Source: Ailurus styani (lineage: Eukaryota > Chordata > Mammalia > Carnivora > Ailuridae). From it: 64,000 nt of DNA. A program made the translations under genes and the position numbers. Position 1 is the first letter of the stretch. The number at the start of each line of letters is the position of its first letter. Location of the stretch: contig LNAC01000039.1 of assembly GCA_002007465.1 (NCBI GenBank), positions 4,446,667 to 4,510,666 of the forward strand, read 5' to 3'. The notes beneath the pieces were generated by a model. That model was given only the letters and a program-made list of their open reading frames with translations, ran no database searches and had not been told where the DNA came from. This document shows, one piece after another, positions 1 through 12,821 of the stretch.

Positions 1-314
1 CTACCATAGTAATCCAAAATCTCATCAAATCCTTAGGCATTTCTCCTAAACTTTACCATCTGCTAACTATGTGTTGGATGCTATCCAGAGAAGCAATCCC
101 AAGTAGTTTAATTTCAAAAGGCAGAAAGGGAGACCTATCATCTTTGGTTTTGGATATATGAGCTATAATCATGATTCTCTCCTATCTTGCTGTATTTTTT
201 AGTTTCCAACTCTGTTTACTCTTTTGCTTTTGCTGTTGTCTTTGAAAGACTTTGCAATACTGGTGGTATCCTAAGGCATCCATTCTATTCAAGGTTCTTA
301 AATGAACCCAACAT

Positions 315-340
315 CCCCCCCCCCCCCCCCCCCCCCCCCC
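315..340 (+). repeat. Poly(C) tract, 26 bases
   Basis: An uninterrupted run of 26 C. Such runs are rare in mammalian DNA and hard to sequence, so the length is uncertain. Confidence 0.95.
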
Positions 341-1719
341 GCCACGGGGCTTAAAAATTTAGCCACTGCATGCCTTGGCATTGTCTCAGGCACTGGGAAA
401 GACCTTTCTCTACTTACCGCCTCCTGCTGCTCTTGCTTTTTGTTTCCCTGGCTTCCTACTTCCTCAGTTTGATTTGGATCCTATTGTTAAATTATCCTCC
501 ATTTGATTAACAACCTTATTGGAAACTTGTAAAGAGTTTGGGATGTGATGGCTGGCATTAACCTCCTGGTCTGACACAGTTTAGGGGTGAGTACTGTGGT
601 GAGGGGGCCTAGTCCTGATTGAATGCAACTCTTGCCCAGTTCACCCTCCTGACTGGACATTTTCAGACCATCAGTTTCCCGAGTTCATGCCTCCCCCTTC
701 CAAGCAACAGGGATTACACAGTACCTCCCTCTCATTGCCTCTGCTGGCAGCACTGCCCACCATCTGTGTATTAAAAAGGGATGAGAGAAAGGTGTTTGGT
801 GCTCTATATGCTGTGCTCTCCAGCACCTGTATATTACTACAGTCATTGCTAGTGCCTAGATAGCTTATTAGGCATTTTAAGTGCAACTGTTTGTAGGTAT
901 CCTAAACCTCAAGCATACATGTGTATTGGAATGAGTTTAAAACTTGGCAGCACACACCCATCTTTAGAGATTTTAGAGTCATCAGTTACCCAGCCTCACC
1001 CAGACCTGACCCAAGGTAATACCCCTTTTTGAAAGCTCCTCACTTCCAATTTTGCTTCTACCATTTACCAGGCTGGTGGGTAGGACCAAACATCAGAAAG
1101 ACTCCTTGCTGAGCAAAGACTTTTAAACTGAATTTAGCAAGATGCTAGGTTCCATAGAAATTCCTTTGGAGATGCTATAGATTAGGTGGGGGGAATTTGG
1201 GCAGAAGGGGTTCTAGGTCCCCTCCCCACTATAGCCTTTAAAAAGCCCAGTTGTGCATGCCTAAAACACAGCCATGCAATCGCATGTTAATAGTATGGCC
1301 CTCAGAGTCAAGAAATAGTTTATACTGCTTTTCCTTTGCGAGTTCCCAGAGCAAGCACCAGTATACAGCAAGTTTAGGGGAAAGAGGAATACATTAAATG
1401 ATATGAGGGGATGCCAGTCAGCAAAATACAAAATGCAGGAAATTCTTAAACGCAAATAACTTGCTTTTTCAACAAAGAGAACATAAGATGATAGAAGGAG
1501 GTAGAGGGAATTTATAGATTAAAAGGGACTTTAACCAATTGCTATATGTGAAACCTGGTTGAATCATTCAAAAAAAAAAACCCCAAACAAACCAAACAAA
1601 CAACAACATACACACGAACAAAACAAAAAAACCCTCCAAAAAACAAAAACAAACCCCCAAAACAGAAAACCAAAAAACAAAACCCAAAGATCAGCTAGGA
1701 AAAAAAAAAATACACAAGG

Positions 1720-2040
1720 GAAATAATGAAATCTGACCACAGAGTGGTCAGTAGATGATTTACTATTAATTTAGTAGGTATGATAATGTAATGTGATACT
1801 AGGTTTAAAAATAGTCCTTATCTTTTTGAGATATACTAAAACATTTACAGATGAACTGATATGATATGAATTAGCTTCAAAATAAAGTAGGCTGGGGGAG
1901 GGATGTGGGCAGGAGTTCACATAAAACAAGATTAGACAAGAGTTATCACTGAAGCTGGGTGAGGGACACATGGGGAGGGTTTTATATCACTTTCTTTACT
2001 TTTGTTTGAAATCTTCCACAAGAAGTTAAAAAGATTCTGA
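1720..2040 (+). repeat. Old LINE-type 3' end
   Basis: The pattern of an ancient LINE 3' UTR is visible: a GA-rich block with ggctgggggagggatgtggg, then a gctgggtgagggacacatgg segment and a terminal tttgaaat region. A shorter relative seems to end near 5155. The family name is not certain. Confidence 0.45.
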
Positions 2041-3325
2041 ACATCATGAATGGCATAGCTGAGTAGGTTTATTTTTTCATTATTTTTTCTCTTTTTGTCA
2101 ATATTTATCATTTATGCCATCTTTTTGTGGGTAAATAACTCTAAATTTTTCAAGAGGTAAGAGGAAATGAAGTATAAACAAGGAGGTATTTGTCTGCCTA
2201 TCTGTATACATGCTTCAGTTTCAATTACTAGGCTTTGGGAGGTCATTTATTGACCTATGTTGGAATTCTGTCATTGTCCTTTTTACTCATTTAACTTCCT
2301 ACATTCTGGATGTTTTCCCAAGCTCATCTTCTTTATCACTGATTGATAGAAAGGCTGATGTGTAGACAAAGTGTATGTATATATATATAAAACAACATAT
2401 ATAATAGATGATGTTTATCTATATGTGGATGGATAGATGTAGTTTGTTCTGTAGAGAAATCTTTCTACCTATAGATATAAATGATACAGACATACTTTGC
2501 AGTGGCATCTGCTTTTGCTACTTTCATTACTGATTTGCGATCAGTCATGGTTTTTACTTTACTGCATCTTATTTTTATCCCCATATTCTTAATAGTCACA
2601 ACGTCCTCTCCTAACTTACTAAGGATATAAAGTAGCTTGCTCAGTTTTTCTTCTTTCATTCAATTAATCTATTTCAGGTGGGTGATTTTCTCCCCAGCCC
2701 ATCTTCTTCTTCTTCCCTTTTTTTGCAGATGTCATAGGGTTTACTCTTTTCTATTTAGTCATTCTAAGCTTCAGTAGTCTTTGTCTTGAGAATTAGGCCC
2801 CAAACCCCTGCTCAGCATCTGTCTGAGTGCAGGCTGACTTCTTGGGTCCAGAGTGAGAGGGCAGACTGAGTGAACAGACTGAAGCCTGCCAATATCTGGA
2901 GCCAGAGGGTAAAAGCTGGTGCCAGTCAAGAAATTCCTGCCTAATAAGTGTGGATTAATGCCAAGAAGCCTAGCCACATACAGGCCTCAGTAATAAAACT
3001 CTGAGTGAACGGGAAAGCAGTCAGCAGAGGTTGTCAGCGCTATGAGAAGGACCACAGCAGAGTGTTGATCCTTTCCTGGATAACGCAGCGCTCAAAGAAG
3101 ATTGAACCATTTACATTTACTTATTTATTTACAAATGTAGAGTCTGAAGAATAAAAGGAAGTAAACAAATAAATAAAAATATTTAAGCTTCTTAACTGAA
3201 CTCAGGCTCTGGAATTCCCACTTCAGGGCAAAGGAAAGAGCAACTCCAGAAATTATGTGTGCCTCAGCTAAAGCATGAGTTTTAAGGCTGCTTTGATAGC
3301 CACTGATTTAGAAAAATAAACATAC

Positions 3326-3422
3326 CAAAGTGAGAAACTTCCAGGGAGTTGAGCTTCTCCAACATTAGCTTTATGATAAGTTCATCGGGAATGCTTTGAC
3401 CACTGAGCAGTATTGACTGCAA
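3326..3422 (-). CDS. AK9: AK9 exon 5 (residues 79-111)
   Basis: Minus-strand acceptor ttcttag, then LQSILLSGQSIPDELIIKLM to VSHF plus one base of Gly; donor gtatgt at 3325. Length 97 nt. The intron between exons 4 and 5 is only 96 nt (3423-3518). Confidence 0.94.
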
Positions 3423-6400
3423 CTAAGAACCAACAAAGATAGTGTATATTAGTGCATATATGTCTGTGACACAGAACTTTTTTTCTTAAATCATAATAAT
3501 TTTGAAACTTAGATTTACCATAACTCCTGATTCAGTTTCCCTGGCAATCTGTTCCTCCAAAATTGGTAAAGCTAAAATATGAATTCAAAATATTAGCACA
3601 AGCGGATATTAGAATTGCCAAATTAAGAAACATATTTGTGTGTTTTATAATGGTAACAAAGATTAATATTTGCATATCACTTTAAGAGTTTACAAAGCAT
3701 ATTTATACAGATTATATCATTTAAGCCTAACCAAAGCATGAGGCAGCAGAATGTATTCCACAGAGAACTTGTCTCTGCCACTTGCTAGCTAAACAATCTG
3801 AGGAAGCTAATCTCTGGGCCTTGGATGCTTATGCCCTGTATAGCGTGCAAGAGAATGGGAGGATGAAATGACATTGTGTATGTGACAGTGATTTGGAATT
3901 GTAAAGTGTTACTCAAAATTATACACAAAGTATTACTAGTCCATTTATTAGTCCATATACTTTTATAACCACAGAATTATATCCAGAGCCCATTAATTTT
4001 GCCCTCTGATTAAATAAAAGGAATGTGCATCAAGAAATATAAAAATAGATAAACACTGATTAGAAAAAGGGAGTCTGAAGCTGGAATTCCAATGATTTGT
4101 TTCCTTTGAAGAAGAAATATTCCATCCCTTACGGAAGACATCCTGGGACAGAAATGACAGGGGCAAGACCTAGGGGAGGACTCAGGAACCACATTAAATC
4201 CCTTGCTGCTAGTAATCTATGACTGTTCTCCCCCAAATTGTACGAGATTGCAATTTTACTAACAGCACATGGAATCCTCATTTCATGACATTCATGAGAA
4301 AAATGATTATAGAAACTTTAAAGATTCCTTGTCGATTTGATAGGCAAATATGGATCAGTGTTATTTTAATTAACATTTCTGTGAATAATAATTTCTTTGA
4401 ATAACAACTTTATTCTTATATTTCTCTATTTTTATTTCTACTTTTATGAATTGCCAATTCATTCTTCTGCTTATTTTTCTATTAGGACAAGAATAGTTTT
4501 ATTGATTAAAAGAATATTTTATATAAAGATAGCAGTCCTCATCTTATATACTGCAAAGAATACAAAGCAAAATAATAAAAAAAATAAAATTTATCACTGA
4601 AAATAATTAAGTCTTGGGGCATCTGGGTGGCTTAGTATGTTAAACATCTGCCTTCGGCTCAGGTCATGATCCCAGGACCCTGGGATTGAGCCCCACATCC
4701 AGTTCCCTGCTCAGTGGGGAACCTGGTTCTCCCTCTCTCTCTGCCCTTCCCTGTCCCCACCTTATGCTCTCTCTCTCTCAAATATGTAAATAAAATCTTA
4801 AAAAAATAATTAAGTCTTGAAAAATGCTCTCAAGAACAGCTGTGGGAGTTTCTTCTCTTCTCATCTTTCATAGGGAGATTCCCAAAAAACACATGTCCCC
4901 AGTAGCTCTAATGAGGGAATTAGAAAATTGGAGGCCATAGAATGAAGTCAAAGACATTTATAAACCCTCCTAACTTCTATGAACAAAACTAGGACTAACT
5001 GAAAAGCAAAAATAAGCCTGATGCTATCATGAAGATAACATTCACTAGGTTGGTAGTGATGTGTGATAAAGTAATTACAGCAAAATGTTAATCACAGAAT
5101 ATAGATGGTATAATTCTTTACATTTTTATGCATATTTGAAAGTTTTTATAATAAAATATTGGGGGAAAAGGGTAAAATTTACCTTCTACACGAATACATT
5201 TCCATGCCTGTGTTATCTGATGAGCTAAGGTTGTCTTCCCAACCCCCTTAAAAAGAAAGATGTTATTTAAAACCCACAGGCATTTGCCAGTGAAACAGAC
5301 AGTCTCATTTAAAAAGACTCTATTGATGGTTACAATACATGAATATTATCAAGTAATTTTTTGTCCACAAAAATAAATGAACAGCAGACTCTAGATATTT
5401 CTACCTTAATTTTTCTCTACTCATTGTCACATTTACCATATTTTTTGAATTGATTTAAATACTATTTTTTAAATTAAGGAAATAACACTGAAATCAGGCA
5501 GTTGTACCATTATGGCATTCCAGGTACTGTCCTCTTTTGATTGTCCAATTTTGTAATTTTGAATACATATCATTGTGATTATATTGAAATCCATCACTGT
5601 ATCTCTTTTCTAAAATTTCTAGTCATGAATGTTTTGACAGACTTCCACTTAGTAACTTCCAAGGATAAAAAATTCCTACTTAATGGACATCTTTGAAAAG
5701 TATCATATTTTCAAGACAAAAGATCACTTTAATGTAGTAACATTTGCATCTGATTGCTCTCTCTGTTGACTTTTATTTCAAACATTTTTCAATTCAAATT
5801 CAATTGGTTAACATATAATGTATTTTTTGTTTCAGCAGTACAGGTCGGTCATTCATCAGTCTTACATAATATCACTGCTCATTATATCACGTGCCTTTCT
5901 TAATGCCCATCACCCAGTTACCCCATCCCTCCACCCACCTCCCCTCCAGCAACCCTCCGTTTGTTTCCTATGATTAAGAGTCTCTTATGGGGGGGCCTGG
6001 GTGGCTCAGTGGGATAAGGCCTCTGCCTTTGGCTCAAGTCATGATCTCAGGGTCCTGGGATGGAGCCGCATTGGGCTCTCTGCTCAGCAGGGAGCCTGCT
6101 TCCTCCTCTCTCTGCCTGCCTCTCAGCCAATCTGTGATCTCTCTCTCTCTTTCTGTCAAATAAATGAATAAAATCTTAAAAAAAAAAAAGAGTCTCTTAT
6201 GGTTTGTCTCCCTCTCTGGTTTCATTCTGTTTTATTTTTTCCACCCTTCCCCTATGATCCTCTGTTTTGTTTCTTAAATTCCACATATCAGTGAGATCAT
6301 ATGACAGTTGTCTTTCTCTGATTGACTTATTTTGCTTAGCATAATACCCTCTAGTTCCATCCATGTTCACTGTTGACTTATAAAACTCTATTATATGTTA

Positions 6401-7466
6401 AGAAACATAATGAAAGTTACTGGAACCATTTCTTGGTACCTGTCCCAGGGTCTATATAAAATTAAATCAAGGGTGGGATCCAGCCTTCAGTCTCTGCTCT
6501 TCTGGAGACACTCTTTAATTCACCAGCTCAGGCTCTCTAATGGTAAATACCAACTAGTTCAATGGCTGAAAATACCTCTCATTTAGACGTCCTTACTAGA
6601 AATGCCTAGAAAGGCAGGCTATCTTATGTCATCCATTTTTGGTTTCTTTTTATTTTTGTGGAAACACAATATATAGGTCCGTGAACACACTGTGGGCAAA
6701 GGTGAGCCACACTGCCTCTCAGTAGCTTCAGATATTAATGGGAGAGCCCCAGTTTGTCTCTATAGTGTCCTGTCTTCACATACCCAGAGAACCTCATAAC
6801 AAATTTCACGGAAGTTTTTTTTTTTTTTAAAGATTTTATTTATTTATTTCACAGAGGGAGAGAGATCACAAGGAGGCAGAGAGGCAGGCAGAGAGAGAGA
6901 GGGGGAAGCAGGCTCCCCGCCGAGCAGAGAGCCCGATGCGGGCCTCGATCCCAGGACCCTGAGATCATGACCTGAGCCGAAAGCAGAGGCTTTAACCCAC
7001 TGAGCCACCCAGGCGCCCTCACAGAAGTTTTATAAGCAAATTATGTTTGAAATAATCTTGGATCACAGACTACTAACGATTATCACGGTGCAATGCTATG
7101 ATGAGTTCTATTTCTTCATAATATAAAAACAAAGATAAGTACAATGTAAATTCCTTTTCAATTATAGTGTACAAGACAAGATAAAGTTATGAACTTAAAA
7201 CCAATATTATATCAGTTTTTAAGTCATACAATGAAAGCCTAATACTCAAAAAAATTAGCACATTATGTGGTTTTCATTCTTGTATGGTAACATTATGACT
7301 TTAAAAATAAAAAAATAGAGTAAATAATAAGTTAGAAAAGATAACTTACCGGTTTCCCAAATATAACAAAGCAAACAGGTTTAGACAGCAAAAAGTTATA
7401 TTCAGCTTCATCTTCATTAAATATATCTGCAAAAGAATGCTCTTCTGTCTTCTCTTGAGAATTCAT
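3326..7466 (-). CDS. AK9: AK9 adenylate kinase 9, first four coding exons (rest beyond left edge)
   Basis: AK9 is a very long multi-domain nucleoside mono/diphosphate kinase of vertebrates. Four minus-strand exons join in frame: 7350-7466 (coding part), 5183-5246, 3519-3571 and 3326-3422. They give about 110 residues starting MNSQEKTEEHSFADIF and ending LNSLEVSHF, closely following the human AK9 N-terminus as I recall it. The first P-loop GKPGVGKTT (residues 37-45) is intact and is split by an intron after Pro39. The frame is open through every junction and all junctions are GT-AG. The next exon was not found in the 3.3 kb left of exon 5, so it should lie outside the window. The gene is head to head with FIG4, as in other mammals. 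Confidence 0.95.
3519..3571 (-). CDS. AK9: AK9 exon 4 (residues 61-78)
   Basis: Minus-strand acceptor attttag, then ALPILEEQIARETESGVM; donor gtaaat at 3518. Length 53 nt, phase 1 in, phase 0 out. Confidence 0.94.
4617..4803 (+). mobile_element. CanSINE (tRNA-derived), plus strand
   Basis: It begins with the tRNA-like head ggggcatctgggtggc, has a CT-rich middle and ends taaataaaatctt plus A-tail. A 16-bp perfect target-site duplication flanks it (4601-4616 and 4804-4819). It sits in AK9 intron 3. Confidence 0.93.
5183..5246 (-). CDS. AK9: AK9 exon 3 (residues 40-61), P-loop half
   Basis: Minus-strand acceptor ttaag, then GVGKTTLAHQITQAWKCIRV and one base of Ala; donor gtaaat at 5182. Length 64 nt. 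It supplies the Gly-Lys-Thr-Thr of the nucleotide-binding loop. Confidence 0.95.
5800..6365 (-). mobile_element. Carnivore L1 3' end, antisense, interrupted by a SINE
   Basis: The plus strand shows the reverse complement of a carnivore L1 3' end, beginning near gttaacatataatg and ending near agttccatccatg. A CanSINE (5991-6187) has inserted into it. Located in AK9 intron 2. Confidence 0.8.
5991..6187 (+). mobile_element. CanSINE nested in an L1
   Basis: A complete tRNA-derived SINE with head ggcctgggtggctcagtggg and an A-tail. It has a 15-bp perfect TSD (5976-5990 and 6188-6202) that splits the L1 fragment. It is of the musteloid-looking subfamily with aaggcctctgcc after the A box. Confidence 0.93.
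6815..7018 (-). mobile_element. CanSINE, antisense
   Basis: A T-tail, a GA-rich middle and the reverse complement of the tRNA head (gagccacccaggcgccc). The TSD is imperfect, near ttcacggaag and ctcacagaag. It is in AK9 intron 2, 330 bases downstream of the ATG exon. Confidence 0.92.
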
Positions 7467-7477
7467 AATATAAATTA
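7350..7477 (-). CDS. AK9: AK9 exon 2, contains the start codon (residues 1-39)
   Basis: On the minus strand an acceptor tactgtag precedes 11 untranslated bases (7467-7477) and the ATG at 7466-7464. The codons run to FGKP and then donor gtaagt at 7349. Coding length 117 nt, phase 0 out. An AK9 N-terminal match decides the start. Confidence 0.95.
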
Positions 7478-7948
7478 CTACAGTAAGAAAGAGTATAATT
7501 GTTAGTGATTAATTTAGTTGGAAGAGGCAGGCAGGTGAGGGAGAATGAGAATATCCTGAGAATTTACTTAGCCTAGAAGCCATTCCACATCAATAAACAC
7601 AAGGATTTTGCTGATATTCACAAATAAGTTAAACTTATCAATTAAAACAATAATAGGCTCTTAGTTTGAGACAAAAAGCAAAATCTAGTTATATGTTGTA
7701 CAACAGCAGCTAAAACAAAGTGTTTCTGCAAGACTAAATATACATAAACATATATGTTATGATGTGTATATTCAATTAAAGATCAAATTAAATACGTTAT
7801 ATATATATATACATACTTATATATGTTACACAGATATATATATGTGTGTATGTGTACATGTGTAGGGACTACTAATGGCTCTAACGGAAATCCAAATGGA
7901 AATCAGAAAATACATAAAACTGAAAATACATAAAACTGAAAAAAAAGA

Positions 7949-7954
<6 letters not shown>

Positions 7955-7987
<33 letters not shown>
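7955..7987. repeat. (AT)n microsatellite
   Basis: About 16 AT units. A weaker TA/TG-rich tract lies just upstream at 7797-7862. Confidence 0.9.
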
Positions 7988-7988
<1 letters not shown>

Positions 7989-8589
7989 CAAAAGTTAGAA
8001 GATGTAGTTAAGGTAGTATTTAGAAACCTTAAGTACTTACATTAGAACCAAAGAAACTCTGAAAAATACATGAGATAAGCTCACCACTTTTAAGATGTTG
8101 GGGGAAAAAAACAGGAAAAATAGAAAAATATATTTTAAAAGTTAATAAAATAGAAAACAAACATATATAAAGAGGGTCACTGAAGCTAAATAGTGGTATT
8201 TTGAAAAAATATGTAAATAGAAAACTGTCAAGATTGATCAAGAAGATAGAAGGCACAATTAAACAACTTTAGAAGTGTGGTTTCTTATATCTCGAAATTA
8301 AGATTTTGTTGTTTTTATTCCTGTCATTAATCAGAGAATGTTCTCCACGATATACTAATTTTTTGAAATTTGTTGTGGTTTGCCTTATGGCCTAGTACAT
8401 GGTAGTTTTTTTAAAGATTCCCTGATTTCATGAAAAGGATATATGATTTCTGTCTTTTTTTTTTTGATGTAGTGTTCTTTAAATGAAGTTTACATTAAGT
8501 TTGTGAATATTATTGGTTAAATCTTCCATAATGCCTACTGATTTACTGTCTACTTGATCAAACAATATTAGACACAGAAGGAGGAAGGA

Positions 8590-9790
8590 CTACAGAGTAA
8601 CAATGCTACAGATATAATATAGATAAGGTGAGGATATCATAAACCAAAGTTATCCCAAATAAACTTGAAAATTTAAACAAAATTGAAAAATTCCTAGAAA
8701 AATCAGCTTCTCAAGAAAAAAAGAGAAAACCTGAGTGGTTCTGTAGCCATGAGGAAACTGAGTCAGTGACTAAAAATCTTCCCACCAAAGAAACCAGATA
8801 GTTTTTTAAAGAGCTCCAAGTCTTACAATTTTACAGACACTCTTTCAGAGAAAAGATAAAGTAGAGACTTCTTACATCAGTTTATTGGTCTTACATAATC
8901 TTTACCTAAATCATAGAATAGTGTGAAAAAGCAAAATTATGTACCAATTTCATTCATGAACAGGATTTACAAAATCCTAATAATTAGCTAATTGAACCCA
9001 GCATTATATAACAAGATAACATCATGACCAAGTTGGGCTTTCCCCAGGAACTGAAGGCTGGCTTAATATAAGAAATTAATTTATCATATTAAAATAAAAG
9101 AGAAATACTGTATGATTATCTTAATAGGTATAGAAAAAGTATGAGACAATCAACACCCTTTAATGATTACTAAGAGATAAATCTCTTAGTAATTAGGAAT
9201 AGAAAGGAATTTTTTAACCTGATAAAAAGTATTAAAAAAGACAAACTTTACATTTAATGGTTAAATATTAACAATGTTCTTTTTAGGTCATGACAAGACA
9301 AAAGAAAGAAAACTGTAATTATTCCCAGTTGATGTGATTGTCCATGTAGAAACAAATACATCACAGATAAATTTTGAGAATTAATCTGATAATCCAATTT
9401 GCTGGATTCAAAATTACACAAAATTCAGTTGCATTTCTATACAGCATGAATTGCTAGAAAATGTAACTAAAGATAAAAAGACTTATCTTTGCAGCAAAAT
9501 AATAAAGTAACCAGGATTAAATATTATAAAAGATATATAAACTCTTTATGGAAAAATTACAAAATCTTATGAAATGACTTTAATAAGCAGACTTCAAAAA
9601 TGGAACAAAACTATGTCCCATTGGTCTGAGACACTGTTCACGGCAATGAAAATGGATTACAGGGGCTATATGCTTCCAGGTAAATGGGATATGATTATAT
9701 TTCTCTGTGGAATTTAAGAATATTCAAATGGGTTTAATATGCCAATATTACTTTAAGATGTCTTTATGAAAAAAGACATAAAAAGAATTA
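8590..9790 (+). mobile_element. Old L1 ORF2 fragment, plus strand
   Basis: Strongly decayed L1M-type ORF2 sequence, recognised by segments such as aattgaaaaattcctagaaa and the phrase around atgaccaagttggg. Frames are destroyed by stops. A piece in the opposite orientation may precede it (8290-8580). Confidence 0.7.
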
Positions 9791-9794
9791 CTAC

Positions 9795-9986
9795 TGGGCG
9801 GCTGGGTGGCTCAGTGGGTTAAAGCCTCTGCTTTCGGCTCAGGTCATGATCTCAGGGTCCTGGGATCGAGGCCCGCATNNNNNNNNNNNNNNNNNNNNNN
9901 NNNNNNNNNNNNNNNNNNNNNNNNNNNNNNNNNNNNNGATCTCTCTCCCGCTGTGAAATAAATAAATAAAATCTTAAAAAAAAAAA
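9795..9986 (+). mobile_element. CanSINE containing an assembly gap
   Basis: The head gggcggctgggtggctcagt, body and A-tail are present. The middle is replaced by 59 N (9879-9937). A TSD of about 15 bp (aaaagaattactact) flanks it, which shows that both ends belong to one insertion. Confidence 0.92.
9879..9937. other. Assembly gap (59 N)
   Basis: A run of unknown bases inside a SINE. The expected missing content is the CT-rich SINE middle, which is hard to assemble. Confidence 0.99.
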
Positions 9987-12821
9987 AAAAAAGAATTACT
10001 ACTAGTATATTAAAAAGATTGAGATGAAAACTTCATGACAAAAGAACAAAATTTCAAGTTATTTTTAGTAACAAAAAATAAGTAATGCTACTATAAGATG
10101 CAGTTATAAAGGAGATAATGCATCTAAACCTTTTAGAGAGATGGTGCATTTATTAAAGAGTATTAAGTACACTAAAACCAGGGGCCTAAGGCCGGGGATG
10201 AAACATTTAGGTGGATGTCTAAGTACTTTGATTATCTGTGTTAGGCAAGAAACTAGGCATGAGTGATAGGAGGATGGACCTTATACATGCTGACAGCCCC
10301 AACTGAGGACTGTCCAGAGACCACCCCACTCCACCCATCTAGCAGTTGGTTTGCAGTTACAACATCTCAGCAGGGGAAGGATTAAGTTTATTGTGCTTAT
10401 AGCATTTGTGCAGAAAGTAGCCTCGTGTCCTTATTTAACTTATGGCTCTAGAAGAGCAGAATATGGAGTAGGGTGTGAAAGGCTCACAGAGGTGACATGT
10501 TAGATGGATTTGTTAAAGGAGGACATGTTAAATGAGGCCAGAGAATGCATCAGCCAACTCCGCTCTTTGGGATGGCCAGAGGATACTCCCTTCTTACAGG
10601 CTACAAGGAATGAACTATGAAGGAGGGATGAGTATCATTACTAAGCTCAGTGGTGGCAATCCTTTGTAGGCCAGGTTTGAAAGTAGGAGAAAGGCTGCTA
10701 TGATACTGGGGTCCGATACTGGGATGAGAGGGTCTGGAAGAGCAGAGGCCAGATGGCAGCACTTAGCTATCAGAAACAAAGTAGGTGTTATTACTAGAAT
10801 GGGTAGCAAGTCCAAAATGGCAACTAGCAAGACCCACAGAAATCCATGGTGATGGCTGGTAAACCACAGAACTTCTAGGGGTGAAACAGATGAGCAGTCA
10901 GCAAAAATGCTGATGAACTTACATTTCTAAAAATGGCAAAGGGCAAGTGAATCAAGGCTGATGTCAGCCACAGTGGAAAATCATGATTCCTTGCCCAATT
11001 CTTAGCTCCAAAGCCCATTTCTTGAAGTGGAGGCAAGGAGCCCTTGAGAATAGACCCTACAACACCTAACAAGTATTCACAATAGGGATTCCCCAGTCCT
11101 TCTCCAAGAGAACCTACAACCATTAACTGGGGGAAATACACGTGGAGAACATGGGACTATCTTCCTCTTTCCAAGTCAATAGGACACAGGGTCTGAGCGG
11201 ACACCAACACCAGTGGATTCAAAATGCCATCATGACCTCCTATAACATGACCAGTAATAAATGGGAGACTTGGCTCAAGTCTATCCTATAGTACAGGGTC
11301 TACAGGAACACTTCATGATTATTTTCCTGGTCCCTGATTACATAATGGGGATTGCAGCTGGCAAAACCTTCACAGTGGTTCCCTGCCTGTAGAGTAAGAG
11401 CCAATGTGGTAGAAAAGCCAAGTGGAAGCTCATGAAACTGCTTACCTGCTCCTTGGCCCCTGGGCCAGATAGTAAAAGTAAATCATTCTGAATGAACAGA
11501 ATGGAAAGGTGCTACCCAAAACTATTTAAAAGATGCATAGCCCTGTTTAATTCTCCAGTGTGGCTTTTTTGAAAAAATAAGGTAGATCATGGCAAGTGAT
11601 GGTGGACTACTGCAAACTTAACTAAGGGATAGCCCCATTTATAACCACTGTGCAGATGAGGTCTTTACTAGCTGTACACAGCTTCTTGTACTTGGCATGT
11701 AGTTACTCAACTGGCAAATGTGTTGTGTTTTTTTAAATCCCTGTCAGAAAGAATATTAGAAGCAGTTTGCATTCATGACAGCAAGGGACATTCAGTTTTA
11801 CACCAGGACTCTCCCATGTTTGTAGCAAATATAGTAAAAAGGGGTCTTGTTGATCTACAATGTCAGGTGAGCAGGAAGTGGCAAGTGTTCTGGATGCCTT
11901 GATAAGAATATGAGCAATGCAAAATCGAAGATAAGTTCACGAAGATTTAAAGGCTTGTTACTTTGGTGAGGTTTTAAAAGGCCAGTGGTCTGGGTCATTC
12001 TGAGATATTTTCTCCAAGGTAAAGGATAAGTTATTGTACCTTATAAATTCTACCTTTGAAAGAAGGGGTGCAGTATTTTATAAGTCTCCAGCCTTGGGAG
12101 ATAGCATGTAGCACACTTAGGTATACTTTTCTGATCCATTTAATGGGTGACTTGGAAAGTTGTTGGTTTTGAGTGAAGCTCAGAGCAAGAGAGAACTCTG
12201 CTGCAGTTTTAGAGTATGATACCAGAGGCCTGCTTCTTGGGTCATACACCTGACCAGATCCCAGGATGCGATAGGGAGGTACTTAGAGTATGTAAGAATA
12301 CTTCTGGAATCTTGGCAAAGCCACAACAGAAACCTCTCAGTGTAGATCACTGCTGTCTGCAGCAGTGAACCATTCCCCATTCAAGAAGCAGCTCTTGGCA
12401 ATGCTCTGGGCTCTGGGAGAGGCCTGGCCATGGGACATCAGTTGACTATGGAACTGGAAGTGCCCGTCATGAGCTGGGTATGTCAGATCAAGACCTCAAG
12501 TTGGGCAGGCATAGCAGCAATCCACCAAATGATAAAAATGGAACACTGGGATCAGTTCCAAGCAGGTCTGGAGGGTACAAATAAGTTTCATAAATAAGTG
12601 ACCCAGATCCCATGTCAGCTATCTCTCGCTCACCAATGTCTCTCTTTTAGCTCACACCTCATATGGAATTTCCTAAGAACAGTTGATAGAAAATTTTTAA
12701 AAATTATGACTGAATCATGATATATTAGTACAAGCTATAAATGGAATGCTTTCAGACTTTAATCCCCTCAGGAGTAGCCCTAAATGATGATGATTAGGGG
12801 AAATCCTCCTTGTGGGCAGAG

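Larger units (their letters stand above)
1..3325. other. AK9 intron 5 (left edge), repeats only
   Basis: No exon was recognised. The stretch holds a 26-base C run (315-340), an A-rich simple stretch rich in caaac units (1570-1720), an L1-type 3' end on the plus strand (about 1720-2040), an AT-rich region near 2380-2410, and unassigned single-copy-looking DNA. Confidence 0.6.

Noticed and set aside
1..3325. AK9 exon 6
   Set aside because: I read the minus strand for the sequence expected after residue 111 and saw no convincing match with splice sites.
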